This document shows positions 36,761 through 46,999 of a DNA stretch of 64,000 bases, piece after piece. The notes under the pieces were generated by a model. It did no database searches, was not told the origin of the DNA, and saw nothing but the letters and a program-made list of their open reading frames with translations. The translations under genes and the position numbers were made by a program. Source of the DNA: Bryopsis sp. KO-2023 (Eukaryota > Chlorophyta > Ulvophyceae > Bryopsidales > Bryopsidaceae); NCBI GenBank assembly GCA_030272585.1, contig BSYQ01000010.1, positions 620,001-684,000 on the forward strand, written 5' to 3'. Numbering within the stretch: the stretch's first letter is position 1; every line of letters starts with the position of its first letter.

Positions 36761-36816
36761 ATGGAAAATAGTGTATCTGCCAAGTTTTAAAACTTGGTAG
36801 ATACACTATTTTCCAT
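36761..36816. repeat. 56-bp near-perfect palindrome
   Basis: Starts ATGGAAAATAGTGTATCT and ends with its complement, centred on CAAGTTTTAAAACTTG, with a single mismatched pair. It lies just outside the piggyBac-like element and about 75 bp before the ATG of a weak gene model. Confidence 0.85.
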
Positions 36817-36890
36817 CGCACGGAACTCTGAGAAACGATATTCGGGAAGTTTGTGGTGCTTACTGCCTCTATCGTTGGGGCCACTTGGGC

Positions 36891-37508
36891 GATGGCGAGG
36901 CGACGCAAGCAAAATGTGCCACAAGAACCCGCTGCGCCTGCTGCTCCTCTCCCAGGACAACCAGTGGATCTTGAGGTAAGATGCAAACCTTTGCTGCTGT
37001 GAGACAAGAGCTCAATTGGTGCACTTGACCGTGATATTGTGCGTGCGCTTCGGTGCATGCGATTTGTCCTCGCTACCTGCAGGTCAATAAACGACTTTGC
37101 AAATACAGTTTCAATTTCGCCTTGTGCTTCGTATCCTTGGATGTTACGGTGCGCTTCCACCTGTTGCAATTGTTTGCCCAGGGACAAAACATGACCGCCA
37201 TTGAGATGATCCAGAGGGACCTCAGGGATCATCAGAAACTCAAGGAGGTGCTGGTAAGTCAACGTCATGCGTGTTGGGTTGTGTTGGGAACGAATGGCCA
37301 CTGTTGGTTTCTCAACACTGGATTGTGTCAATTTCTGTTAGGTGGAGCTTTGGGCCACACGCTGGGACTCAAGATATTTGTGAGAATTCCTTCAGAATAG
37401 AGAGCCTCGAGGGGATGGATGGCATTCATTGAATGCCCTCCAGGTCTCGTACCTCAAGCCTGAGGAGCCTGGGCTCAACGCCTGGGGAACCAGGCAACAA
37501 ACATCAAG
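36891..37508 (+). CDS. Hypothetical spliced gene, partial model
   Basis: Candidate exons 36891-36975 (MARRRKQNVPQEPAAPAAP...), 37082-37252 and 37342 to about 37376, joined in phase 0 at GAG|GTAAGA and GTG|CTG-GTAAGT type sites. The second exon reads VNKRLCKYSFNFALCF and ends KLKEVL; the third reads VELWATRWDSRYL. A further exon ending at the GTGAGC donor near 37508 is possible but would leave the model open. The TRWxS motif recalls hAT transposases, which often have this signature, but the surrounding protein is too short to confirm it. It may be a fragment of a decayed transposase or a small host gene. I do not assign a function. Confidence 0.3.
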
Positions 37509-39378
37509 TGAGCACAGTTTTCGCTCTTTCCGAAATTTCCCCATATGTATCACTTCAACGTGAAGGCCATTGGTCTAGAACCCCATACGCGAAGTACGCA
37601 TACGATCAGGCAAGCGATAAAAAAACGTGGTGTTGGAGATTCAGAACCGGCCCCAGATGCGGCCAACAACGAAAGGTGGCTGCCTAAAACGTCGGGCTGT
37701 GGCCTGAGTTGGAACGCAGCCAACGATGTAGACCCGTGGAGGGTGGAGGGTGTGGGGAGCCAACAGGCCTGAGGATGTGGATGGGATTGGGGCGTTTTTA
37801 GTCTCTTCATGGACTGAGGTACGTGGTTTCAACCCTTGCATTTATCAGATCCTTTTCTCTAATCATGCGCACAATGTATTATCAATGCTTCTAACTTACA
37901 ACACTCCTGTGGAAGGCTTTGTGGGCTGCATTCCTGATCGTTGGTTGGCGGTGGTCGCATTCCACACACAGATCGTTCAAAGGAGGAAGAACTGGGGAAA
38001 CCAAACGCAAGCTTTTCTGGGGACCCGAGTCACACCCAAGCCAGCACCCCCAGGCGTCAGCCACGAGTTTGTACGACAAATCCTTACGCCCAGCGCCTCT
38101 CACACTTGTGTGCCCATCGCAAATCGCGGACAAACCGCCTCGCAGCCTTATGTGTTCACCGCCGCTCGTTGGGTTCTTCAGTCTCTCACCGCGAAAATCT
38201 TAGCTGGCTATCCACCAAAGGATGCGTCGTGACCGTTGAGGACCAAAGCAAGATTCGAAAGGAAAGAAAAACGACAACGGAGTGTTTGAAGTGAGTGTCC
38301 GTTTACTATCTTTTTCGTGAACGCCGTTTTTCGTCGTTGGTCGTTCCGGGTGGTGCGGCGGTTGGGATATCCTGTTTGTTTCGTCTTGTTTTTCTGTTGG
38401 AGGGAAAAGGGCTTCCCCGCGTATGTGTTTCTTGTCACGTGGGTGTGTCGTGCACTCCTCCAGAATGGCTGGGAGGATGGGTGGGGAAAGTTTGAAAGCC
38501 CCTCACCCGCCTCCAGGTGTCTGTGACGAGTTTTCGCGTTTTCGGGCTGGGAATCGATGCATTCCTTTTTTTGACGCTGGGACACGGGATCGCTCTCGAC
38601 GATACTGGGACTTTTTGTTTTGGCATTTTTTCTCCTTGGAGTTCCTAAAGTCTATCCCCCGAACGCAAGCGCAATAAACACCAAACGCGAAACATTTCTC
38701 TGTCTCCATTTTCGTGAAATGTTTTTTTTTCTTGGTACCTTAACACTGGTATTTTCAATCTGACGAAAGAATCCCGCACCACAAGAACCACTGCCCCAAT
38801 AAAAACAGAGAGACAAAAAAAACAGGAAAAAAGAAAGAAAACAATAGGCTACTTTTTTTTTCCGGGGGGATTTAACTGGTGCAATTTTCTTAAAGTCTTT
38901 TTTACCATCATGTTTGTTTCACTTCTTTCTCCAACTTTCAGCTTACCTGAAAATTTATCAAAACTTTTTTTTTTTCAAACGGAGCCATCACATCATGTGA
39001 TTGATTTTTCTCCCCCACTTGATAAGATATTTCAAAGGAAGCCAAATTGTTTGATAATCTGGCCGTGTACACTGCACTTCCCCAACAACCAAAGAATATC
39101 TTTTCCAATAGAGAACCCCCCTCTTCTAGTTTCAAGTAACAATAAACAAAAATTGCGTACCTTTTAATTATCAATTAACAATGTGGTTTTGTTTCGGGTT
39201 TTCAACTGGGTTGATAAAAATCCAAAAATCCACCGCGTTCATGGTTGGCATTTTTTTTTATTTGTTTCTTTTGCTGATTTTTTTTTTCTGTGGGTAGGCC
39301 AACACAGGGCCCAAAAAGGGCAATCGTGTTGGGTAGAACTCCCTCGAAAAAACTCGCAAAGAGGGGGAAGAATCAGCA
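37509..39378. other. Intergenic, nothing recognised
   Basis: Short overlapping frames on both strands without conserved motifs. The distal part, rich in homopolymers, should hold the promoter and 5' UTR of the WD40 gene. Confidence 0.45.
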
Positions 39379-42002
39379 ATGGAATCCTCCGAGCCGGATG
39401 CCCAAAATAATGTGTCAGTTACATTGTTCGATAGTCCTGAGTCAGACTCCGACTCCGATGGGACCGACGATTCGGTGGAGGTTTGGGAAACTTCCGAAGC
39501 TGGGGTTCCTCGAACGCTGGGCCTGTGGTTCATGTCCCAAAGACTAAGGGATAGCTCCAGGTGGAGGCTGAAAGATTTGCCGGAATTGCCCGAAAGTGTT
39601 GACCCCCTGTGTGGAGAGTTGGCTTGCGCATGTGCGCTGGCCACCACCGACGCCGGGATCAAGAAAGAAATCGCGAGCTTGCGACGAGGATTCCCTTGCG
39701 GTGGTTCGGACGGAGAGGGGCTCACTGAAAGGGCTATAGGCATGTCAGACTGTGGTAAGGGGGCTGATTCAGCTGGCGGTGGTGATGTGACCGGTCCAGT
39801 CGCTGGATCGGCGGGTTTGGGAGAGGGAAGTTGTGGGGTTAGTCATCCTGGGCCTGGTCCATCTGAGGGTGTAGAGAAGGGCAATAGACCTGAACTGGCT
39901 AACGTTCCTGCTGTGGATTTGTGGGGCATGGGGGCATCCAGAGCGAAAGCGTGTCTGACCCGGAAATTCGGCCGGTTCCTAAAACAAGGATCGATCGGCC
40001 TCTGTCGCAACGAAGCGGACGACAAGGAGGAGCCCCCCAACAGCCAGCCTGCGAAGCAACGGTCCCACAAATGGGGAAACACCCATGATTTGCTGCAAGC
40101 CAGAGAATTGGGGCTGTGTCGACGAGGGGGGTTTTCCCCTTCGCAGAAATGCCACCTTTTGTGTGATCGGCGATTGCCCAACAAACCGGTGGAGAGAATC
40201 GACGAGGTGAACAGCCGGGCATACATGGGCCAATTCTACGGGGATGGATCGGTGTTTGTGGCGGCTTTTCAGGACAAGCGAATTCGAGTTTACGATGTTG
40301 ATCGAAACTGGAAACTGAAGAAGGATGTGGTTGCGAGGAATTTGAGATGGACGATCACTGACACGGCCTTTTCGCCGGATGGCCGATTTTTGCTGTATTC
40401 GAGCATAACTCCGATAGTGCATTTGGTGAACATCGACAGCAACCCAGACGAAATCGAAAGTCTGGCGAACGTAACGGATGTTCATGATGCATTGTATTTC
40501 GGCCGCTGGGATGACCAGTCACGGTAAGCTTGTTTTCTTATCGGTATTTGTAATTGTTTTATTCTTTCCAAATCCTTTGTTGAAAAATATTGGTGAAGGT
40601 GGGTGGGTGGGTAAATAGATTAAAAATTGCATTGCTTGTTTTGGAGGGCAAATTCAAAAGGGGGGAGGGAATGTATATATCTTTATTTATATATATTTGA
40701 ACAGAAATTAGAGTACATGATCCTGTGTTAGCTTTTTTGTTTTCATGACGTCTGCATTTCGCATGCAAGGTGGGATCTATGGAATATGTATTTGCTCTTA
40801 ATTTTTTGAGGATTTTTCGCTTGTTTCCCAGCAGCGCCCCGCATTCCTTGGGCATCTGGTCCATCAAATGGTCCCAGGACGGTCGAGAGATCATCGCGGG
40901 CACCAGCGACAACGACTGTGACGTCTGCGTGTACGACGTCGAGATGCGCAAAACCGTCTCCGCCATCCAAGGCCACCAAGACGACGTAAACGCGGTGGCC
41001 TTCCTGGACGAAAGCGGCCAAATCATCGCCTCCGGCAGCGACGACACCCTCGTCAAAGTCTGGGACAGACGGGTGATGGACCCCCGAGGCCACGCGGCGG
41101 GGGTGCTCGTCGGACATACGGAGGGCATCACGCACATCGACGCCAAGGGGGATGGGTGCCATTTGATTTCGAATTCGAAGGATCAGACCATCAAGCTCTG
41201 GGACATCAGGAAGATGGTGTCGGAGGGGGAGCTGTGTGCGATGGGGCAGCCCCGGCTGCCTCATTTCCATTGGGATTACAGGTGGAACGATTATCCGGGG
41301 GCTGGGAAAGACATCCGGCACCCCAACGATGTCAGTCTGATGACCTACAGGTACATAAAGAGATGCTAACTTCTCATGCAGGGTCAGAAGTTGCGAGTCA
41401 GTCCAAATTAACTGAACGGGTTCGAGAATGAGGATTTTCTAATCGACTTTTTGCAGAGAAGTTGCGAGTCAGTCCAAATTAACTGAACGGGTTCGAGGAT
41501 GAGGATTTTCTAATCGACTTTTTGCAGAGAAGATTTCCGTGAAAGTTGGAAAAAATGGGGGTGTAAATCTTGAAGGATTTTTTCTTTTCAACATTTACAG
41601 AGAATAAGTGCGTTAAAAGTTGATAAAAATGGGAAGCTCAAATTTGAAGTTTTCTTCTGTTTGAAACTGTTGTCCTTTTATCTTTTTTTTTTCAACAGGG
41701 GCCACAGCGTTCTTCAAACCCTGATCAGAGCGTACTTTTCGCCGATGCACACCACCGGCCAACGCTACATTTACACCGGAAGTCACAGAGGCAAGGTCCA
41801 TGTTTTCGACCTCATCTCAGCAGAGCAGGTCGAAGTTTTGGATTTCCATCGATCGGTGGTCAGGGACTGCTCCTGGCATCCCTATGATATGACTCTGGCC
41901 TCCGTTTCTTGGGATGGAAATATTATTCGGTGGAGCCCGGATGACGGGCCTGGGGGGCCCGTTCTGAATCGAACACCCTTCGGGGATAGGCTGGATTACT
42001 AA
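39379..42002 (+). CDS. DCAF11: DCAF11 / LEC14B-type WD40 protein
   Basis: Exons 39379-40523, 40832-41350 and 41699-42002 join in frame (both junctions in phase 2) to give 655 residues. About 270 N-terminal residues are acidic, Gly/Ser-rich and probably disordered. WD40 repeats follow, starting at about residue 285 (YGDGSVFVAAFQDKRIRVYD). Readable repeats include GHQDDVNAVAF then SDDTLVKVWDRR, and SNSKDQTIKLWDIR, which carry the WDxR pattern used to bind DDB1. The stretch RYIYTGSHRGKVHVFDL and final SWDGNIIRW match the C-terminal blades of DCAF11 and plant LEC14B. Family members are substrate receptors of CUL4-DDB1 ubiquitin ligases in the nucleus. The N-terminal extension is longer than in human or Arabidopsis proteins. 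The symbol reflects the family, not proven orthology. Confidence 0.87.
41390..41531. repeat. 71-bp tandem duplication in intron 2 of the WD40 gene
   Basis: 41390-41460 and 41461-41531 are nearly identical; each ends with TTTTTGCAGAGAA, a good 3' splice-site look-alike. Confidence 0.9.
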
Positions 42003-42834
42003 TCCTTTCCTGTGATGGGACTGGAGTGGTCAACTGTTGTTTGGCGATATGCTGGGTTACTAATCTATTTGGTGGGGAAGACCGGGCTGAGAGTTTTTCT
42101 TTTTACTGCCACTGAAGAAACTGGAGGAGCAGTCTGTTGTGAAAAGCGTTATTTGGATATTTTTTCAAATCCTAGTTTTTTAATGCACCGGAATGCTGAT
42201 TCAAGTTTTTGAAAAGATGTTGGATGAGTAATTCTGATGACTAATCCTTCCGGTGGTTTCAAGAGAGAACTGGAGCGCCGATCAGCAGGCAGGAATACCT
42301 TTCCTTGTTTTTGTTTTTATATATATATATTTTTCTGGATGGGGATTTTTCTGCAAAATATCCTAGCTAAAATGCTTGGAAGAAAAAAAAAAATCCGGAA
42401 GAAGTTTGGGGGGAGGGGGGTCGTTTGTACGGTAGGAATCTAACTAAGTACTGACATGAGCAAGACTGGGATAACAATTCTCTTTGGTCTAATTAGTCAT
42501 CAGTAGGGCTTTTTTTTTCCAATGTATAATTTTCGCTTTGTGTAAGGGAGTGGTAACCAAAAAAAAAGCAATTCATAAAAAAAGAAAAAAAAATGTGTAC
42601 TTGATTTTTCTGCCAGCATAATGTTTTGATGCTTTGTCGTTTGGGCCGCTGGGTCCTTGGTCAAATTTTCTGGAAAAAGAGATGTGAAAAAACTCAAGTG
42701 GGGTGGGGAAGGAATTAACATTGGGATTGAGATGGAAAAAAATGTTGTTTTTAACTTTTTATTTTTTCTCGACTTACGTGTGTTGGGCCAAGTTATTTTG
42801 AATGTAATTGTAAGGATTTGGGTGTTTTCTTCTT
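42003..42834. other. 3' flank of the WD40 gene
   Basis: Between the WD40 stop and the CACTA element. AT-rich, several homopolymers, no gene recognised. Confidence 0.45.
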
Positions 42835-42855
42835 CTTCACTAGTGAAAATATGCC

Positions 42856-43036
42856 GTTTTTACAAGCTTGTAAACGCGACTTTACAAGCTTGTAATCCAC
42901 TTTACAAGCTTGTAACATTCCGGCGGGCAGCACTTAGCCGAAATTTCGCGTCGCGGAGAGCTTTCTTTGGTTTCCACCTTGTAAAGTGCGATTACAAGCT
43001 TGTAATCTCAGTTTACAAGCCTGTAATCGCAGTTTA
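42856..43036. repeat. Left subterminal array, TTACAAGCTTGTAA motif
   Basis: Several palindromic TTACAAGCTTGTAA sites or half-sites within about 180 bp of the left CACTA end. Confidence 0.9.
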
Positions 43037-45261
43037 CAACCCTGAAATCCCATTCTAGAAGGTCGTACACCTGCGGATCTCCATCTTTCGAATTTCCTTG
43101 CCTCCCATCCTGTGCGACCAACCATTGTTCAACGGCCTGCTCCCATCCGCGACTGCACGAGGGCAAGTGTGAGATTCGGGTGGACCGGTCGCGTATTCCG
43201 AGCAAAGCAGGTATTTAAAGAGCTTCTTTTGGCTGAAAGAAAAGTCGGAGACGAGTGCGCCGGCGCGCAGGGAACGAGGTACAGAGAGTGGGAAGGTCAG
43301 TACCCCAGCAGGGGCGCTCGTTTCTGGATTGCTCATCCCTGTTTTTGATGTTTCCGACACACTGACTTGCCCAAAACGCATGAACTGGATGATAACGAGC
43401 TCGTCCTCGAGGTGACCTGAGACTTCCATAGGGTAGAAATTGCTACCCTATGAAAATGCTCTGATTGTAGCAAGGAAATTGTTTGCCTTGGTATTGTGAG
43501 CTTGCTGATCATTGGTGTTGGGACTCATGTTTTTTTTCTGTTTTTTCCTTGCTGTGCAACAGACCACCCTCTTGGTCACTTGACTACCATTGGGCAATGT
43601 TATTTCCAGAGGTGATTCATCGGCTGTGTGTCAAGCTCGCTTCCCAGGAAGATGTAAGTTTGATTTTCAGTTCATCTCTCGCTGGGGAATAGAGATTTTA
43701 TTCCATGTGTTTGAACAAGAGCAATACGTAAAACAACAGCAAAATTGGCAATCGTTTCTTTTTTTAATCAAGATTATATATGTACTATCAGGATTTTCTT
43801 TGGTACTACTTCTGTTAGACCAACTGCTGTTGGCACCAAAGGAAGGGAACGAACAACGGAAGACAGAACCCTGGTGCCTAATTTGTCGATTGAGTTACAT
43901 GACCCCAAATCCGTTTATAAACGCCTGCAAGAACAGGGCGAGGAAATCAAGTGAGATGAAATCAATTGTTCTTCCACTGTGCACCAGGTTGGTCCACAAA
44001 TTTTTGGGTTTTGATGTAGAGGAAACGATGGTTGTAGAAGGAGTGTCTGACCCTGCCTGCTTTCTGTAGGCTGTCCTGTTGTGCTTGCCAGGTGGATCAA
44101 GAGGAGAGGGCATGGATCATGCTGATGGAATTGCTGGACTGAAGGATCTGGATGTCAGGGAGCCTAAGTACCATCTTTGTTTGTGGCTTGCTCTGCTCTG
44201 GTAAATTACCTCAGTTACATTTCTTGAAATTCGAAGCAATGCATTGACTATGAGTTTCCACAATCGTTGATTGTGGGTTTTGGGACGAAATGGGATAGTA
44301 TGGTGGGTACACCCGAGGTCTGAAAGGGATGGGATGGTATGCATTCAACTGGAGGATTCTGTTCTCCCCATCTTGAAGCTTGGAACTTGAGCCTGGGGTC
44401 CTCTTGTGACAAAGCAGTGGAAACCACACTTTTGCTAGCTTATGGAGGACTATATTAAACTGTTTCACACAATTTGCCGTCAGTAGTGAACCTTGTTATG
44501 TGGGCATTTAGATGTATCACCCTCTTTTAAGTGGGCTCAATTTGTTGTCTTGACAGTCACCAAAGAAGTCAGTCGAAGCCCCATCAGTCTGCCCCTTCGA
44601 GGGGGGTGTTAAAATTTAATGCAGTTTTTCCTCCCCAGTCTGACTCGCCGAATCAACAGTCCAGGCATTGATCCCCCAAGAGCTGTTTTGTCACTTGTTC
44701 ACTAGAAAATGATATAAGTATTGCGGAGTAAGTATTCTCCACAATAGTGGAAATTGATTGTCTGATTGCCTCACCAGGGAAAGAGCAAGAGGAAGTGCTG
44801 AGTGAAGACCCACTGGACATTCTGTTGGATTTGGCCTGCAAAACACATTCATCAGTTGTGCGCAACAGAGGAAACTTCCACTCAGTTGAATTTTGAGTGG
44901 AACATTTTAAAAAGTAGAGGAGGGGTTTGGAAGTTTTCGCAGTATTTTCGCTTTCTTTCGCTGGTTGTGAGAATAAACTTCCAGAAAGCAAGAATGTGCA
45001 GAAGGTGGATCCCAAGTTCGATTCTTGGGCACATCGAGCTATTGAAAGGGATTTGCGGTTTTGTCTTTGTTGTAATTTATCATTGTAATGAGAAAAATTG
45101 AAATCATGATGATATTCTGTCCATTATTTTATAATAGTGATAATCACCCATGTGGTGGAGAATGGAATCATCTATAGACATTCATCAATTAAAATTTACA
45201 ATCAATCGTACCACGACAAGAATCACAGCCGAGCGTGTGCTTGGGCTTGTGTGATGACACA

Positions 45262-45556
45262 TCAATGATAGAGCTTGTAAAGTGCTTGTAACAGCTTGTA
45301 AGAGCTTGTAACCGCGTGGATCGGGAAAGCTTGTAACAGCTTGTAACAGCTTGTAAGAGCTTGTAAATTCCCACTTTACAAGCATGGAGCTGTTCCACTT
45401 TACAAGCTTTTTGCTTGTAACAGCTTGTAACAGCTTGTAACAGCTTGTAATCTCCACTTTACAAGCTTGTAAACGATGGGGACAGTGTCAAGTCTTTACA
45501 AGCTTGTAATCCACTTTACAAGCACTTTACAAGGTGTTTACAAGCTTGTAAAAGCG
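45262..45556. repeat. Right subterminal array, TTACAAGCTTGTAA motif
   Basis: More than fifteen CTTGTAA or TTACAAG copies, some as direct 10-bp repeats (CTTGTAACAG) and others as full palindromes, next to the right CACTA end. Confidence 0.9.
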
Positions 45557-45817
45557 GCGTTTTTTCACTAGTGCTTGTTGGAATCAGAGCTCGTTTTTTA
45601 TTTCTGCTTTTTCTATATTTCTATTTACATTTGCAGGTGGGGCTTTGTTTGAGGGAACAAAGCCTCAGCTTTGTTTTTTCCAAGCAAGAACAAATAAAAT
45701 TGATTAAAAGGTCGCAAAAGCGAGTGGAGCGCCCCCCCCAGCAATTCAACCAAGGAGAAGCGACACCAGCCCATCTGCTTTCCAGGCTTAAAAAAAACTA
45801 CAAGGGAAAGAGCAAGG

Positions 45818-46540
45818 TCAAAACTTCAGCGTGTACACCAGAATGACCGAATCTCTCCAGCTCTCAGACTTGAAAACGTCCTTCTTCCACTCACAGCCAA
45901 ACTCGGCCGCCTCCCTTTCGAAACGACTCCGTACTCTCTCCGACCTATCCATCATTCCCAAAATGAACTCCCCACCAGCAGCCAACGCCTCTTTCGCCGT
46001 CCGCAGCAGACCAAAGACGTCACAGTCGTCATCGAAAACCAGATCCGCACCAATCACCACGTCAAACTCACCACCATCGCTTTCGTTGGGTAAAGGGACC
46101 CCCCAAAGGAGTATCCTTGCATCTATTTCTGGCGTGGCTGCGTCGACATCGCTGCTCTCGAGCGACATTCGGAGGTTCTCTCGCAGAAGCTCCACCGCGA
46201 GGGCGCTTCCATCTGTTATGACGACTTTGAGGGGCGGCGGATCGCACTTGGCTATTGTGAGTCCAAGTAATCCCGCTCCAGCACCAAGCTCCAGCACCTT
46301 TTTCCCCGAAAAACGGGACGAGTTGGCGGCTGAGAACTCGGACAGAGCTTCGGCGGCGGGCCACAGAAACACCCCTTGCAAACTGCGCGGAAACTGGGAG
46401 CCGGCGTAAGCGATCGCACACTGCAAGCCTACGCTGATGGCGCCACCCCGTTCCTTGGCGAAGGAAAAGACTCTCTTCTGAAATACAAGCTCTGGGTGGT
46501 CGAGGATGGAACCGCTGGCGCGCGGCTCCTCCGCAGCCAT
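45818..46540 (-). CDS. Methyltransferase-16 family protein-lysine methyltransferase
   Basis: An intronless frame of 240 residues from the ATG of MAAEEPRAS; the frame runs 23 codons further upstream but I prefer this start because the upstream part is basic and unstructured. The Rossmann SAM-binding motif is KVLELGAGAGLLGL (near residue 80), with an acidic strand end VVITDGS, and the post-motif GADLVFDDD (near 168) matches the DxxY/DLVF region of METTL21/EEF1AKMT-like enzymes. A preceding GVFLWPAAEAL corresponds to the W-P substrate-side motif common in this family. Relatives methylate lysines of elongation factors, chaperones or VCP in the cytosol; the exact substrate cannot be read. It is divergent from CWC27, with starts 460 bp apart. 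Confidence 0.82.
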   Translation of the reverse strand: MAAEEPRASGSILDHPELVFQKRVFSFAKERGGAISVGLQCAIAYAGSQFPRSLQGVFLWPAAEALSEFSAANSSRFSGKKVLELGAGAGLLGLTIAKCDPPPLKVVITDGSALAVELLRENLRMSLESSDVDAATPEIDARILLWGVPLPNESDGGEFDVVIGADLVFDDDCDVFGLLRTAKEALAAGGEFILGMMDRSERVRSRFEREAAEFGCEWKKDVFKSESWRDSVILVYTLKF

Positions 46541-46999
46541 GGCGTTTTTGTGTGTGTGTTTTGGTGGGAGACTCTTATTCTGGATGAAGCGGATTTTCGT
46601 CACTGTCATAAGCCCATCACAAGAACGGAAAAAAAGAAACAGATTAATGGGAAGCTTTTAGCCTGTTAGTTATCTCTGTATCTCGTTTTCGAAGGGGGAA
46701 TAGGTGGGCACTTCCTTTTCTTTGTTTTTTTCGGAGGCAGCTTGGACATGTGATTTTCATAGAACAAAGGCACTGGGGTGGCAAAAAAAACCCTGAGGAA
46801 AAGGAAAAGCTGGTTAGTGACGTGGCATGTGACTGGGACACGTACTTTTTCTTATTTTAAAGAAGTTCCGTTCTCCGCTTCGCGTACTCTTCAACTGACA
46901 GAAACAGGAATTGGTTCTGGGCGGATTGATGCGTGCTTGAGAGGTTTAGGTTTCCTTTGGTCGAGGGAGGGTTCGTTTTTACACGTACTTTCTCGAAAG
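46541..46999. promoter_or_regulatory. Bidirectional promoter interval
   Basis: This 459-bp interval separates the start codons of the leftward methyltransferase gene and rightward CWC27 gene, so it must hold both promoters and both 5' UTRs. I see no clear TATA box. Confidence 0.6.

Larger units (their letters stand above)
42838..45573. mobile_element. Non-autonomous CACTA (EnSpm-type) element
   Basis: The left end is CACTAGTGAAAA and the right end is its complement TTTT(TT)CACTAGTG; over the outer 38 bp the two ends differ at about four positions. Each flank is CTT (42835-42837 and 45574-45576), the 3-bp target duplication typical of CACTA elements. Subterminal arrays of CTTGTAA/TTACAAG occur at both ends, as expected for sites bound by a CACTA transposase. 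The 2.7-kb length and absence of a recognisable transposase indicate a non-autonomous copy. The interior (about 43050-45250) has short frames and sequence that could be captured host DNA, but I recognise no gene. The element sits about 245 bp beyond the 3' end of the methyltransferase gene. Confidence 0.85.

Noticed and set aside
36699-37331. 210-residue minus-strand frame
   Set aside because: It overlaps the palindrome and the plus-strand exon candidates and has no recognisable motif.
43427-43455. Small hairpin CATAGGGTAG / CTACCCTATG
   Set aside because: A lone 10-bp stem inside the CACTA element; too small to assign a role.
45262-45556. CRISPR-like array
   Set aside because: Short palindromic motif with irregular spacing at a CACTA end in a eukaryotic genome; no unique spacers.
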